NCBI GenBank assembly: GCA_963777565.1
Contig: CAVZQZ010000010.1
Span: 186,001-250,000 of the forward strand
DNA: 64,000 nt
Source of the DNA: CALMEC01 sp963777565
GTDB taxonomy: Bacteria > Actinomycetota > Thermoleophilia > Miltoncostaeales > Miltoncostaeaceae
Reading direction: 5' to 3'
The position numbers and the translations under genes were made by a program. The notes under the pieces are model-generated. The model was not told the DNA's origin. It saw only the letters and a list, made by a program, of their open reading frames with translations, and made no database searches. Positions 49,277 through 57,098 of the stretch are shown piece by piece; positions within the stretch are counted from its first letter, which is position 1, and each line of letters starts with the position of its first letter.

Positions 49277-49545
49277 CGGGCGCGAACGATAGCCGCGGCG
49301 ATGTCACCTCCCCGCGATGGGCGCACCAGCGGGTCGTGTCGCGACATCGGCAAGCACGCCAAACTGAACTTTCGCACAGTAGGTTTTTATAGGTAAACCT
49401 GGCACCGTTCCGGCTGTGACGGGTGGGGCACGATGACGTACTGCACGTCGGGATTCACGTCGGATCCGGACAGTCGGTTTCTTCAGGTGTGTGTGAAGAA
49501 ACTCGGTATTTCGCGCCGAGGGACTTCGACATGAGGAGACCTGTG
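49277..49545. promoter_or_regulatory. divergent intergenic region
   Basis: 269 bases between the glycosyltransferase operon and the secreted protein, with the lowest GC of the neighbourhood. An AT-rich run (TAGGTTTTTATAGGTAAAC) lies at 49381-49397, directly followed by CCTGGCACC. Promoters for both directions must lie here. AGGAG at 49534-49538 is the ribosome binding site of the secreted-protein gene. I see no riboswitch fold. Confidence 0.45.
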
Positions 49546-51648
49546 ATGGACCGACTCTCAGGCATTCGGCACGTCATCGGACTGTGCACGCTGATCACGC
49601 TGCTCGTCGGGTCGTCCTCCGCCGTGGCGGGACCCGTGTTCGCCGAGCCGGCCGGGTGGAACCAGCCCCTGACCGCGACCCCCGGCGGGTGGTGGACCAG
49701 CGGCGACGGCGGCGTGACGATCACCGGGAAGGCCAACGGCGACTATCCCGCGCTCGCGTATTTGCAGAGCGCGTACTGCAATCCGTACGGGCCCGGGACG
49801 CAGCTGGTGGGGGCCTCCATGACGCGCGTTCGATGGCACACCAACGCGAACGACATGCACGCCTACATGCGATTCGTGGCGCCGAACGGGAACGACCTCG
49901 GGATCGGCGGTGGCCTCACAAGCCTGCTCTCGACACGGCGCTATCTCTACAACTACTCCCCCGAGCTGGTGAACCTCGAGCTTCAGAAGAATGCGCTGAC
50001 GGCGGACACCTACACGTTCGCCGGCGGCCAGTGCGTGTTCGGCGGCGTGGTGTTCAACGGCGCCGGCTCAGACGGCGTCATCGACACCCCGGCCTTCACG
50101 CCCCTGATGACCAACCGGCTCGACACGGTCCAGGTGGAGGACCTGCAGGGCCCGGCGGTGTCGGGCGCGTCGACCTGGTCGCAGTGGATCACCGGCAACG
50201 AGGCCCCGATCGAGTGGGACGCGTCGGACAATGCGTACCGCCGCGGCTCCACGGGGGCGCGCGTCGGCGGCGCGGGACAGGTCGACATCGGCGATGCCCC
50301 GAATGGGCACCACGGCGTGTGGGTTCCGGTCGGCGGCCTTCCCGACGGGCCGCACTCGGTCTGCGGCTACCGCAACGCGCCTGCCTGGGGCGAAGCGCAG
50401 ACCTGCGCGACCTTCAAGCTCGATCGCACCGACCCGGCGCCCCCGGTCATCAGCCTCACGCCCGACATGGACGGCGCGTGGGGACACGCGCCCGTCACCG
50501 TTGAAACGGGCCCGACCGCCGACGGCAACGGCTCCGGCTGGGACCGCAACCAGTTCAGCACCGACGGCGGCGCGTGGACGGATTCACCGCCCAGCTTCAC
50601 GCTCACCGCCGACGGCGACCACACCGTCGTCGCCCGTGCGGTCGACAAGGCCGGCCGTGCGAGCGCACCGTCGGCGCCACGGTCGATCCGGATCGATACG
50701 ACCCCTCCGGTGATCAGCGGCGCCGGCGTCGGCGCCGCGACGGGCGTGCTGTCGTGGGCGATGTCCGACGGAGTCGGATTCGGCGCCTGTCCGACCGTCG
50801 TGGCGGTCGCCGGTCCCGGCACCGGTGGCGCCCTGGCGACCGTCTTCGACCAGGCGACCGGCACGCTCCCCACGGCCGCGGCGACGGTCCAGCTCCCGGT
50901 CGGCGCGATGCCGAACGGCGACTACCGGGCGACCCTCAGGATCTGCGACCTCGCGGGCAACACCGCCCAGGTCGCGGTGCCCTTCACATGGACCGGGAAC
51001 CCGGACGGCGGCCTCTCCGGGGCGGCGGCACGGTTCGTCGCGGTGCGCCTCCAATCGCCGGGCTCCAAGCGTTCGCGCTCCCTCTTCGGCGTCACGGTGC
51101 CCGTGGTCCGTCGCGCCTACAACGCGAAGTTCACGCTGCGAGGCCACCTTCAGCGTCCCGACGGATCGCCGCTCTCGGGCGCTCCGATCGAGATGCGCGA
51201 CGCGTCCGGCCGGTACGCGGCGGGCGCGCGCACCGATGCCAAGGGCAACTTCGCCATCACGGCCCGCGCCACGATCGGCGGCGCGTGGACGCTCAACCCC
51301 GTCGGTTCGTCGATCCGTCAGCCGGTCGCATGGCTCGAGGTCCGGCCGGTCCTGCGCGCCGGCGTGAGGATGATCCAGGGGAACCGCGTGCTGGTGGCCG
51401 CCGGCAGGTTCGCGCCCGCCGTCGGAGCGGGTGGCAAGGCGATCCAGCTGCAGTGGTTCGACGCCACGACCCGCCGTTGGCGCCCGGCGCTGGACGGTCG
51501 CATCCGGCCGGACGGGACATTCCGGCTGGCCTACGCGTTCAGGCGGGCCGGTCGCTACAGCGTTCCGGTGCGCGTCGCCGTCGGCACCGATTCGGGCTGG
51601 CCGTATCTCGCCGTCAACTCCCCACCCGTCACAGTGAGGGTCGGATAG
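49546..51648 (+). CDS. large secreted multidomain protein with Ig-like repeats
   Basis: 700 residues. Signal peptide: IGLCTLITLLVGSSSAVAG, cleaved near residue 30. An N-terminal domain with GWWTSGDGGVTITGKANGDY and TYTFAGGQCVFGGVVFNGAG follows. Then come two Ig-like/bacterial-surface repeats (DPAPPVISLTPDMDGAWG and DTTPPVISGAGVGAATGVLS), each with the D-x-x-P-P-V-I-S opening, and a C-terminal pair of beta-sandwich domains (FTLRGHLQRPDGSPLSGAPI, RPDGTFRLAYAFRRAGRYSV) ending VTVRVG. It is exported and probably cell-wall or matrix associated; function unknown. The ATG at 49546 is favoured over 49531 because AGGAG lies seven bases before it. Confidence 0.82.
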   Translation: MDRLSGIRHVIGLCTLITLLVGSSSAVAGPVFAEPAGWNQPLTATPGGWWTSGDGGVTITGKANGDYPALAYLQSAYCNPYGPGTQLVGASMTRVRWHTNANDMHAYMRFVAPNGNDLGIGGGLTSLLSTRRYLYNYSPELVNLELQKNALTADTYTFAGGQCVFGGVVFNGAGSDGVIDTPAFTPLMTNRLDTVQVEDLQGPAVSGASTWSQWITGNEAPIEWDASDNAYRRGSTGARVGGAGQVDIGDAPNGHHGVWVPVGGLPDGPHSVCGYRNAPAWGEAQTCATFKLDRTDPAPPVISLTPDMDGAWGHAPVTVETGPTADGNGSGWDRNQFSTDGGAWTDSPPSFTLTADGDHTVVARAVDKAGRASAPSAPRSIRIDTTPPVISGAGVGAATGVLSWAMSDGVGFGACPTVVAVAGPGTGGALATVFDQATGTLPTAAATVQLPVGAMPNGDYRATLRICDLAGNTAQVAVPFTWTGNPDGGLSGAAARFVAVRLQSPGSKRSRSLFGVTVPVVRRAYNAKFTLRGHLQRPDGSPLSGAPIEMRDASGRYAAGARTDAKGNFAITARATIGGAWTLNPVGSSIRQPVAWLEVRPVLRAGVRMIQGNRVLVAAGRFAPAVGAGGKAIQLQWFDATTRRWRPALDGRIRPDGTFRLAYAFRRAGRYSVPVRVAVGTDSGWPYLAVNSPPVTVRVG

Positions 51649-51658
51649 GGGGCTTGCG

Positions 51659-51697
51659 CCCGAGCGGGCCGCGCCGGCAAGGCGCGGCCCGCTCGGG
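51659..51697. terminator. 17-pair GC-rich hairpin
   Basis: Bases 51659-51675 pair perfectly with 51681-51697 around the loop GGCAA, ten bases after the stop of the secreted protein. No T-run follows. It is probably the terminator of that gene, although it lies only 24 bases before the next start. Confidence 0.7.
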
Positions 51698-51720
51698 GCG
51701 GCTCCCACCGAACGCCGCCC

Positions 51721-53022
51721 GTGCCGCCGCGCAGCACCCTCCGGCACGCGCGTCCCCGCCGAAGGACGACGGCGGAGCCGATCCCTCCCTCCGTCCGGCG
51801 GGCGCTCGCCGGTGAGCGGAGCGCCCCGGCGCAGTTCACGCTCATCGTCGACCATCTGCGCCCCGAGCTCACACGGGTCGCGCAGATAGCCGGCGTCGGG
51901 GCGGCCGCGGACGACGTCGTGTCGGACGTCATCGCGCGCCACCTCGTGCGGGTCACGGTCGACCCACGGGCCACGTTCGCAACGCCCGACGCCTATCAGC
52001 ACCTCCGCGCCAGCCTGTTGGTGTCGGTGAGGAACGCCGCCCGCAACTGGCTGCGCGACAATCGCCGCACCATCGCCGTGGACGGCGAGGTGCTGCTGGA
52101 TCTCATCGGCGCGTCCGAGTCGACCTCCCCGCTCGAGGAGATCCTGTTCGACGACGAGGATGCCCGCGCCCTTCAGGAGGCGGTTGCGCGGCTCGCGCCG
52201 GCGGAGGCGCGTGTCGCACAACTCATCGGCGTCGAGGAGTACTCGGCGCGGGAGGCGGCGCGGATTCTGGGCGTGCCCAAGTCGACGGTGCAGGACGCGT
52301 GGAGCCGGGCGCAGCGGTCCCTCCGGTTGAGCGTCGACCGGTACCTCGAGGGCGGCTACTGCAGGGAGAGCTCGCCCTACCTCGCGTTGCTGGACGCCCA
52401 GCGGCGGGCGGAGCGTGATGGTTTGGCCGACCGACCGCTCGACGACGCGATCGGGCCGGAGCGGGCCGGCGCGATCGCGCGTCACGTGTACGGCGCCGAA
52501 GCGGGGTCCGAGGGATGTCGCGCGTGCCGCCTTGCTCGCGCGCGGGAACGGGCGGCGCTGCGGTCGTTCCTGCCTCCGCTGCTCATCGTCCCTCCGCCCG
52601 GCCGGCTGGATTCCGTGCGAGACGCACTGGTCGGGCTCTGGGATGCGGCCGTCGGCGCGCTTGGCCGCTTCGTCGACGACGCGACCGGGGTGCTGGTGGG
52701 AGCGGGTGGCGGAGCGGCCGGCCTCGGGGGCAGCAAGGCCGCTGCCCTCCTGACGTCTGCGACCCTCGCCGTCGGTGCCTCGAGCGTGGCGCCGCGGCTC
52801 GCCACGGAGCACACCTCGCCGCGGCCGGAACAGGTGCTCGTCGCCCGGCCGGCCCCGGCCCCCGCGCCGACCACCGCGGTGAGGCCGAAACGGACGTCCG
52901 CTCCGGCGTTGCGCGCGACGCCGACGCCGGCCACCCGGCCGGCGGCACGCCGCGTCGCCGTGCTGCCGCGACTCTCGAGCGGGGGAGGAAGCGCGGTCAG
53001 GGAGTTCACGCCCGGCCCCTGA
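51721..53022 (+). CDS. ECF-like sigma factor fused to zinc-finger and membrane-anchored tail
   Basis: 433 residues. Region 2 lies at about residues 35-115 (ADDVVSDVIARHLVRVTV, SVRNAARNWLRDNRR). Region 4 at about 149-205 holds the helix-turn-helix YSAREAARILGVPKSTVQDA and WSRAQRSLR. A segment at about 250-275 with RHVYGAEAGSEGCRACR resembles a loosened anti-sigma zinc finger (His, then CxxC). Residues about 326-352 are hydrophobic (AAALLTSATLAVGAS) and could cross the membrane, followed by a Pro/Ala/Arg-rich tail ending SAVREFTPGP. It may be a sigma factor tethered by its own anti-sigma-like part. GTG start at 51721. It converges with a second such protein, and the two tails end alike. Confidence 0.8.
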   Translation: MPPRSTLRHARPRRRTTAEPIPPSVRRALAGERSAPAQFTLIVDHLRPELTRVAQIAGVGAAADDVVSDVIARHLVRVTVDPRATFATPDAYQHLRASLLVSVRNAARNWLRDNRRTIAVDGEVLLDLIGASESTSPLEEILFDDEDARALQEAVARLAPAEARVAQLIGVEEYSAREAARILGVPKSTVQDAWSRAQRSLRLSVDRYLEGGYCRESSPYLALLDAQRRAERDGLADRPLDDAIGPERAGAIARHVYGAEAGSEGCRACRLARARERAALRSFLPPLLIVPPPGRLDSVRDALVGLWDAAVGALGRFVDDATGVLVGAGGGAAGLGGSKAAALLTSATLAVGASSVAPRLATEHTSPRPEQVLVARPAPAPAPTTAVRPKRTSAPALRATPTPATRPAARRVAVLPRLSSGGGSAVREFTPGP

Positions 53023-53033
53023 CGCGGGGCCTG

Positions 53034-54248
53034 TCAGGGTCCGAATTCGAGCGCCGCGGACACGCCGGCAGCGGGCGGGCGGGACCCGGATGCCGAGCGC
53101 GTGATTCGTGCGGTGGAGGTCACCGCCCTGGCTGGAGCGGACGTCGTGACCCGGGGAGTCGCGCGACCCGGAAGCCGCGCACGCGCCGACGGCGCGGCGC
53201 CTGAGCGGGCTGCGGCTGGGGTCTTCGTCACGGTGGCCACCTGTGCCCGCGTCGTCACGTTGGGTGGCGTCACGACGGAGGCCCGGATCGCAGGCGGCGT
53301 CTGGAGCGGGCGGTCCGATCGGACCGCGTCGACCATCACCGGTGCTCCGATCGCTCCCGCTGCGGCCGCCGCGATCGCGCCCGCTCCCGCTTTCGTCTGG
53401 GCCAGGGCCGGAAGGTCCATCATCACCTGCATCGCCTGCGTGGTGCGGACGCTCGCCGAGCTCGCCACGCGCTCCCACCAGGCCAGGACGAAGCTCGGAT
53501 CCGGCGTCCTGTGCTGGAGGATCTCGCCCCCGGTCAGCGCCACCGGGACCATGGAGCCGAGCGCGCGGACCTGATCGCGGCGGCCTCGGTAGCGCAGGCG
53601 GCAGGCGTGACAATGATGAAGGTGGCGCGACAGCGCGCGGCGCTCGCGCCTGGTCGCGCGGTCGTCCATCGTCATGTCGATGAGCTCGCCGGCGCGCTCA
53701 CACTCCGCGCCGGCCGCCATCCTGATCTCCCACGCGTGGAGTCGCGACCTCGCCTCGGTAATCGAGCGATGAATCTTGCGCTCCGAGTAGCCGGTGATCG
53801 CAGCGATCTCCGGTCGCGAGAGCCCGGCGCTGCGAAGCATCAGACAGGTCCGTTGCGGGTGTGTGAGCCCGCACATCGCGTCGTGGATCGCCCGGTATCG
53901 CTCTCGCCACTCCATCACCGCGTCCGGCTCGCTGGCCGCGCGATCGCGTGCCACGCTCGCCTCGAGGTCGCGATCCGGCATCGGGAGTTCCCGCCGCCGC
54001 GCGTCGGCGATCGCCATGGCCTCGTTCTTGATCACGACGTGGAGCCACGACGAGAAGCCGGCCGCATCGATCACCGGCGCGCGGGTGAGCGCGATCTCCA
54101 TCGATCGCTGGTAGGCGTCCTCGGCGTCCTCGATCGACCGGGTGAAGCGGGCGGCGTAGCGGATGAGCCCGGGCGCCCCCGCCAGGGCGGCGCACACCGC
54201 TTGGCGCCGCTCCTCGGCGCTCGGTTCGATGGTCTGATCCGCGAGCAT
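53034..54248 (-). CDS. second ECF-like sigma factor with anti-sigma zinc finger and membrane-anchored tail
   Basis: 404 residues. Region 2 at about 30-95 (LIRYAARFTRSIEDAEDAYQ, SSWLHVVIKNEAMAIADARR). Region 4 at about 135-195 (LTHPQRTCLMLRSAGLSRPE, IAAITGYSERKIHRSITEAR). At about 205-225, RHLHHCHACRLRYRGR carries the HxxxCxxC pattern of zinc-binding anti-sigma domains. A small hydrophobic segment at about 284-303 (AGAIAAAAAGAIGAPVMV) may cross the membrane, and a long Thr/Pro/Ala tail ends AALEFGP. ATG at 54248 with AAGGA directly before it and AGGAG further upstream. TAGGTT at 54274-54279 (minus strand) may be a -10 box. Only 11 bases separate its stop from that of the convergent partner. 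Confidence 0.8.
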   Translation of the reverse strand: MLADQTIEPSAEERRQAVCAALAGAPGLIRYAARFTRSIEDAEDAYQRSMEIALTRAPVIDAAGFSSWLHVVIKNEAMAIADARRRELPMPDRDLEASVARDRAASEPDAVMEWRERYRAIHDAMCGLTHPQRTCLMLRSAGLSRPEIAAITGYSERKIHRSITEARSRLHAWEIRMAAGAECERAGELIDMTMDDRATRRERRALSRHLHHCHACRLRYRGRRDQVRALGSMVPVALTGGEILQHRTPDPSFVLAWWERVASSASVRTTQAMQVMMDLPALAQTKAGAGAIAAAAAGAIGAPVMVDAVRSDRPLQTPPAIRASVVTPPNVTTRAQVATVTKTPAAARSGAAPSARARLPGRATPRVTTSAPARAVTSTARITRSASGSRPPAAGVSAALEFGP

Positions 54249-54442
54249 TCCTTCAGAAATCTCCTCTTCCGTGAACCTACGGCAGGGGATGATGTCGCTG
54301 AACTCCCCGATGGTTCAGTTCTCGGTAATTGACCCGATAGTAAGAGAAGGATTCACGGGAGTGTTTTGGCCCCCTCCGGGCCCCGGTCGGCGATGAAGGT
54401 GTTCGCAATTAGCGAGAATCTTTCAGGATCGACGCACATCGG

Positions 54443-54448
54443 TACGCT
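54443..54448 (+). promoter_or_regulatory. putative -10 element of the thioesterase gene
   Basis: TACGCT, preceded by GG, lies nine bases before the ATG at 54458. It fits the TANNNT pattern noted elsewhere in the window. Confidence 0.35.
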
Positions 54449-54457
54449 CTCGACGCG

Positions 54458-54868
54458 ATGGGGACCCCGCACCGTCACACCGAGACCCACCGGATCGTCA
54501 TGGCCGAGGTCGACGTCGCGCAGATCCACTTCGTGACGTTCTACCGGTGGATCGACCGCTCGCTGAGCGAGTGGCTCGCCGAGGTGGGCTACCCGTTCAC
54601 GCGACTCCTGGAGGAGGGGCCGGGAATGCCGATCGTCGACACGCGCCTTGCGATCCGGCGCCGGGTGATGCTCGACGACACGGTGACGATCACGTCGAGC
54701 GTCGGGAGCATCGGCACGACGTCCTTCCGAAGCCGCCACGTCTTCACCCGCGACGGCGAGGTGGTCGCGGAGGGTGAGCTGGTGCACGTCTGCGTCGACC
54801 GCGTCACGCGCGAGACGGTGCCGGTGCCCGCGTGGCTGCGCGACGTCGCCACCGACGACCCCGCGTAA
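54458..54868 (+). CDS. hotdog-fold acyl-CoA thioesterase (YbgC/4HBT type)
   Basis: A 136-residue single hotdog domain. The N-terminal block VMAEVDVAQIHFVTFYRWID matches the catalytic segment of 4-hydroxybenzoyl-CoA/YbgC thioesterases, where Asp lies in the DxxGHVNxxxY pattern; here it reads DVAQIHFVTFYR, with the Asp kept. The rest follows the fold (MPIVDTRLAIRRRVMLDDTV, VFTRDGEVVAEGELVHVCVD). It likely hydrolyses an acyl-CoA in the cytoplasm; substrate unknown. It is divergent from the sigma gene and about 100 bases before the next gene on the same strand. Confidence 0.85.
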   Translation: MGTPHRHTETHRIVMAEVDVAQIHFVTFYRWIDRSLSEWLAEVGYPFTRLLEEGPGMPIVDTRLAIRRRVMLDDTVTITSSVGSIGTTSFRSRHVFTRDGEVVAEGELVHVCVDRVTRETVPVPAWLRDVATDDPA

Positions 54869-54967
54869 CGCCCGGCGCACAATTGCTCGGATGCCGGCAC
54901 CCCTCGGTGTCGCGCCGTCACGGGGCGGGGAGTGACCATCGGCCGAAACGCCGAGAGGAGAGGTCCG

Positions 54968-55462
54968 ATGGTCGAACCGAGGATGTACGCCTGGCTGGTG
55001 CCCGATCGTCTCGCGGTCGCCGAGCGGCCGGGTGGCGGAGGACGCTCGCACCGCATCGAACGGCGAACGGCCGAGCTCGACTGGTGGAGCGCGCACGGGG
55101 TCACGTCGATCGTCTCCGGCATGCGCACCCGGCATGGGTTGCTCGAGGCGGCGCTTGCGGGGTTCCGCGTGTGCTGGCACCCGTTGATCGAGCCGGACCA
55201 GTCGGCGCGCGAGGTCCCCGCGCTCGTCGATCGCGCGCGCGCCGAGATGGACCGGGGCGAAGGCGCCGTGCTCGTCCACGTCGACCGGCCCGGGGAGTGG
55301 CTCGCCGGAGTCGACGCGGCGCTTCGGCTCGCGCTCGGGCTCGCGCGCACCCGTGGCGACGCCCTCGCCCAGGCGGCGGGGGACGGATTGCCGGTCGGCG
55401 ATCTCTCGCGTGCGCTGACCGCGGCGACGCCCCGGCGGCGAGCGGCGGCGGCCGCGGCATGA
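54968..55462 (+). CDS. phosphatase-fold-like protein without catalytic Cys
   Basis: 164 residues. N-terminus YAWLVPDRLAVAERPGGGGR and HGVTSIVSGMRTRHGL, then GAVLVHVDRPGEWLAGVDAA. This order resembles dual-specificity phosphatase-like proteins, in which a VHCxxGxxR loop sits at the VLVH position. Here the Cys is Val and no Arg is at the expected place, so phosphatase activity is unlikely. The C-terminus is a short Ala/Arg-rich helix. The ATG at 54968 is preferred because GGAGAGG lies just upstream. The relation to the phosphatase fold is my inference from pattern only, and the protein could belong to an unrelated family. Confidence 0.65.
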   Translation: MVEPRMYAWLVPDRLAVAERPGGGGRSHRIERRTAELDWWSAHGVTSIVSGMRTRHGLLEAALAGFRVCWHPLIEPDQSAREVPALVDRARAEMDRGEGAVLVHVDRPGEWLAGVDAALRLALGLARTRGDALAQAAGDGLPVGDLSRALTAATPRRRAAAAAA

Positions 55463-55497
55463 CCCCCGGCGAAGTCGGGATTGCAGGGCGCCGCTGG

Positions 55498-55503
55498 TAG
55501 GGT
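55498..55503 (+). promoter_or_regulatory. putative -10 element of the glycoside hydrolase gene
   Basis: TAGGGT, preceded by TGG, lies ten bases before the ATG at 55514. It is identical to the hexamer upstream of rmd and capE. Confidence 0.4.
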
Positions 55504-55513
55504 CGTTGCCGCA

Positions 55514-56950
55514 ATGGTCTCGACCCGCCTCCGAACCACCGTCCTCGCGTGCGTCGGCGCAATCGCCGCGCTCGCCGCCGCCGCCGGGTTTGCCGCCGCG
55601 GCCGGTCCGTCGATCACCTCGCTCTCCGCGGGCCGCTCGCCCGTCGCGGGGATCCAGGACGACCGCATCGTCGTCGACGCGAACCCCGACGCCCGGGTGC
55701 GTCTGCTCGCCGATGCCGGCGCGGCCCTGATCCGCGTCGACCTGAGGTGGGACCTCATCGCGGGCTCCCGTCCGGCGGATCCCACGAACCCGGCCGATCC
55801 GGCCTACCGCTGGGGTCAGTACGACGCGATCGTCGCGGCCGCGCGCAAGTACGGCGTCGAGGTGCTCTTCGCCGTCTACGGAACCCCCGCCTGGGCGCAG
55901 GACACGACGGTGCCGTTCGACTCGCGGTACGAGAACTGGTCGATCCGGCCCCTCCTCCCCGGAGACTTCGGCGCGTTCGGCGAGGCGGCGGCGCGGCGCT
56001 ACGGGCCGCTCGGCGTCAAGAAGTGGGAGGCGTGGAACGAGGCCAACATCGCCCTGTTCCTGCGGCCTCAGTACACCCGGTCCGGCAACAAGTGGGTGCC
56101 GGCGTCCCCGGCGATCTACAGCGATCTCCTCAGGGCCTTCTATGCCGGCGTCAAGCGCGCCGACCCCCAGGCGACCGTCGCCGGCGCCGTCACCGCCCCC
56201 GCGGGCGACCGGTGTCCGAGCTGCCCGCTCGACGCCGCCCCCGTCCGGGTGACGCCCGACGATTTCATCACGGCGCTCAACGCCAAGGCTTTGCGCCCGC
56301 CCATGGACGTGGTGAGCCACCACCCCTACCCGTTCCGGGCGCCGGCCGACACGACTCCGCCGCGCCGCACCTACGTCGACTTCTACAACCTGACCGTGCT
56401 CACGAAGGCGATCGACAGGACCTACCTCAAGGGCAAGCGCTTGTGGCTGACCGAGTACGGCTTCGGGACCCGAAAGGTGCTCCAGTATCCCTACGCGTTC
56501 GGCACCGCCAACCAGGGGCCGTTCATCGCCGATGCCTATCGCCGCGCGAAGGCCAACGCCAGGGTCGGCCTGCTCGTCTACTACCTGCTGCAGGACCACC
56601 CGCAGTGGGCGTCCGGCGTGCTCACCCAGGCCGGCACCCGGAAGCCTGGCTACCAGGCGATCGGCCTGCCGTTCGTGGCGACCACGCGTGGCGCCGTGCG
56701 CCGCGGCACGGCGGTTACCCTGGTCGGACAGGCACGGGTGGCGCCGGGAGCGACCCGCGTGAACATCCAGCGGAAGGCCGGTGGCTCGTGGGTCACGATC
56801 AAGACGGTTCGCACGTCGGCGGACGGGAGCTTCAAGGTCCGCCTCCGCCCGAGCGCCAAGGTCGTGCTGCGCGCGCGCTGGAGCGGAGTGAGCCGCACGG
56901 GCGCGGCCGGCACGCGCACGAGCCCGGCCGTCACGCTCACGGTGCGCTGA
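55514..56950 (+). CDS. secreted (beta/alpha)8-barrel glycoside hydrolase
   Basis: 478 residues. Signal peptide LACVGAIAALAAAAGFAAAA. The barrel spans about residues 45-390. The acid/base Glu is E176 in KKWEAWNEAN, an Asn-Glu pair typical of clan GH-A, and the nucleophile is E314 in LWLTEYGFG. Other blocks: ALIRVDLRWDLIAG, FAVYGTPAWAQD and DVVSHHPYPFRAP. The closest resemblance is to GH39/GH5-like hydrolases of surface glycans. Residues about 395-478 form a beta-sandwich (GTAVTLVGQARVAPGATRVN) ending VTLTVR, similar in style to the tail of the secreted protein at 49.5 kb. Position next to the WbaP-type gene suggests it trims or releases the cell's own polysaccharide. Confidence 0.87.
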   Translation: MVSTRLRTTVLACVGAIAALAAAAGFAAAAGPSITSLSAGRSPVAGIQDDRIVVDANPDARVRLLADAGAALIRVDLRWDLIAGSRPADPTNPADPAYRWGQYDAIVAAARKYGVEVLFAVYGTPAWAQDTTVPFDSRYENWSIRPLLPGDFGAFGEAAARRYGPLGVKKWEAWNEANIALFLRPQYTRSGNKWVPASPAIYSDLLRAFYAGVKRADPQATVAGAVTAPAGDRCPSCPLDAAPVRVTPDDFITALNAKALRPPMDVVSHHPYPFRAPADTTPPRRTYVDFYNLTVLTKAIDRTYLKGKRLWLTEYGFGTRKVLQYPYAFGTANQGPFIADAYRRAKANARVGLLVYYLLQDHPQWASGVLTQAGTRKPGYQAIGLPFVATTRGAVRRGTAVTLVGQARVAPGATRVNIQRKAGGSWVTIKTVRTSADGSFKVRLRPSAKVVLRARWSGVSRTGAAGTRTSPAVTLTVR

Positions 56951-57098
56951 TGCGGGCGCGCGGAGCCTGTACGGCGGACTACGGCGGGACGACGTGCCGC
57001 CGGGCGCGGCGCTTTCGGGGCCTGCGACGATCGAATCCCACGGCCCGCGGGGGAGCGCCCCGATGGAATGTGGTCGAGATGCACGGGGTGGGCGGCTA

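Noticed and set aside
49380..49430. Riboswitch-like leader before the secreted protein
   Set aside because: The AT-rich patch and GGTAAAC string recall GEMM-type elements, but the conserved stems and GNRA receptor are absent.
50584..53613. 1009-codon open frame on the minus strand
   Set aside because: It lies antisense to the secreted protein and the first sigma gene, is extremely Arg-rich with no domain, and is a GC-driven shadow frame.
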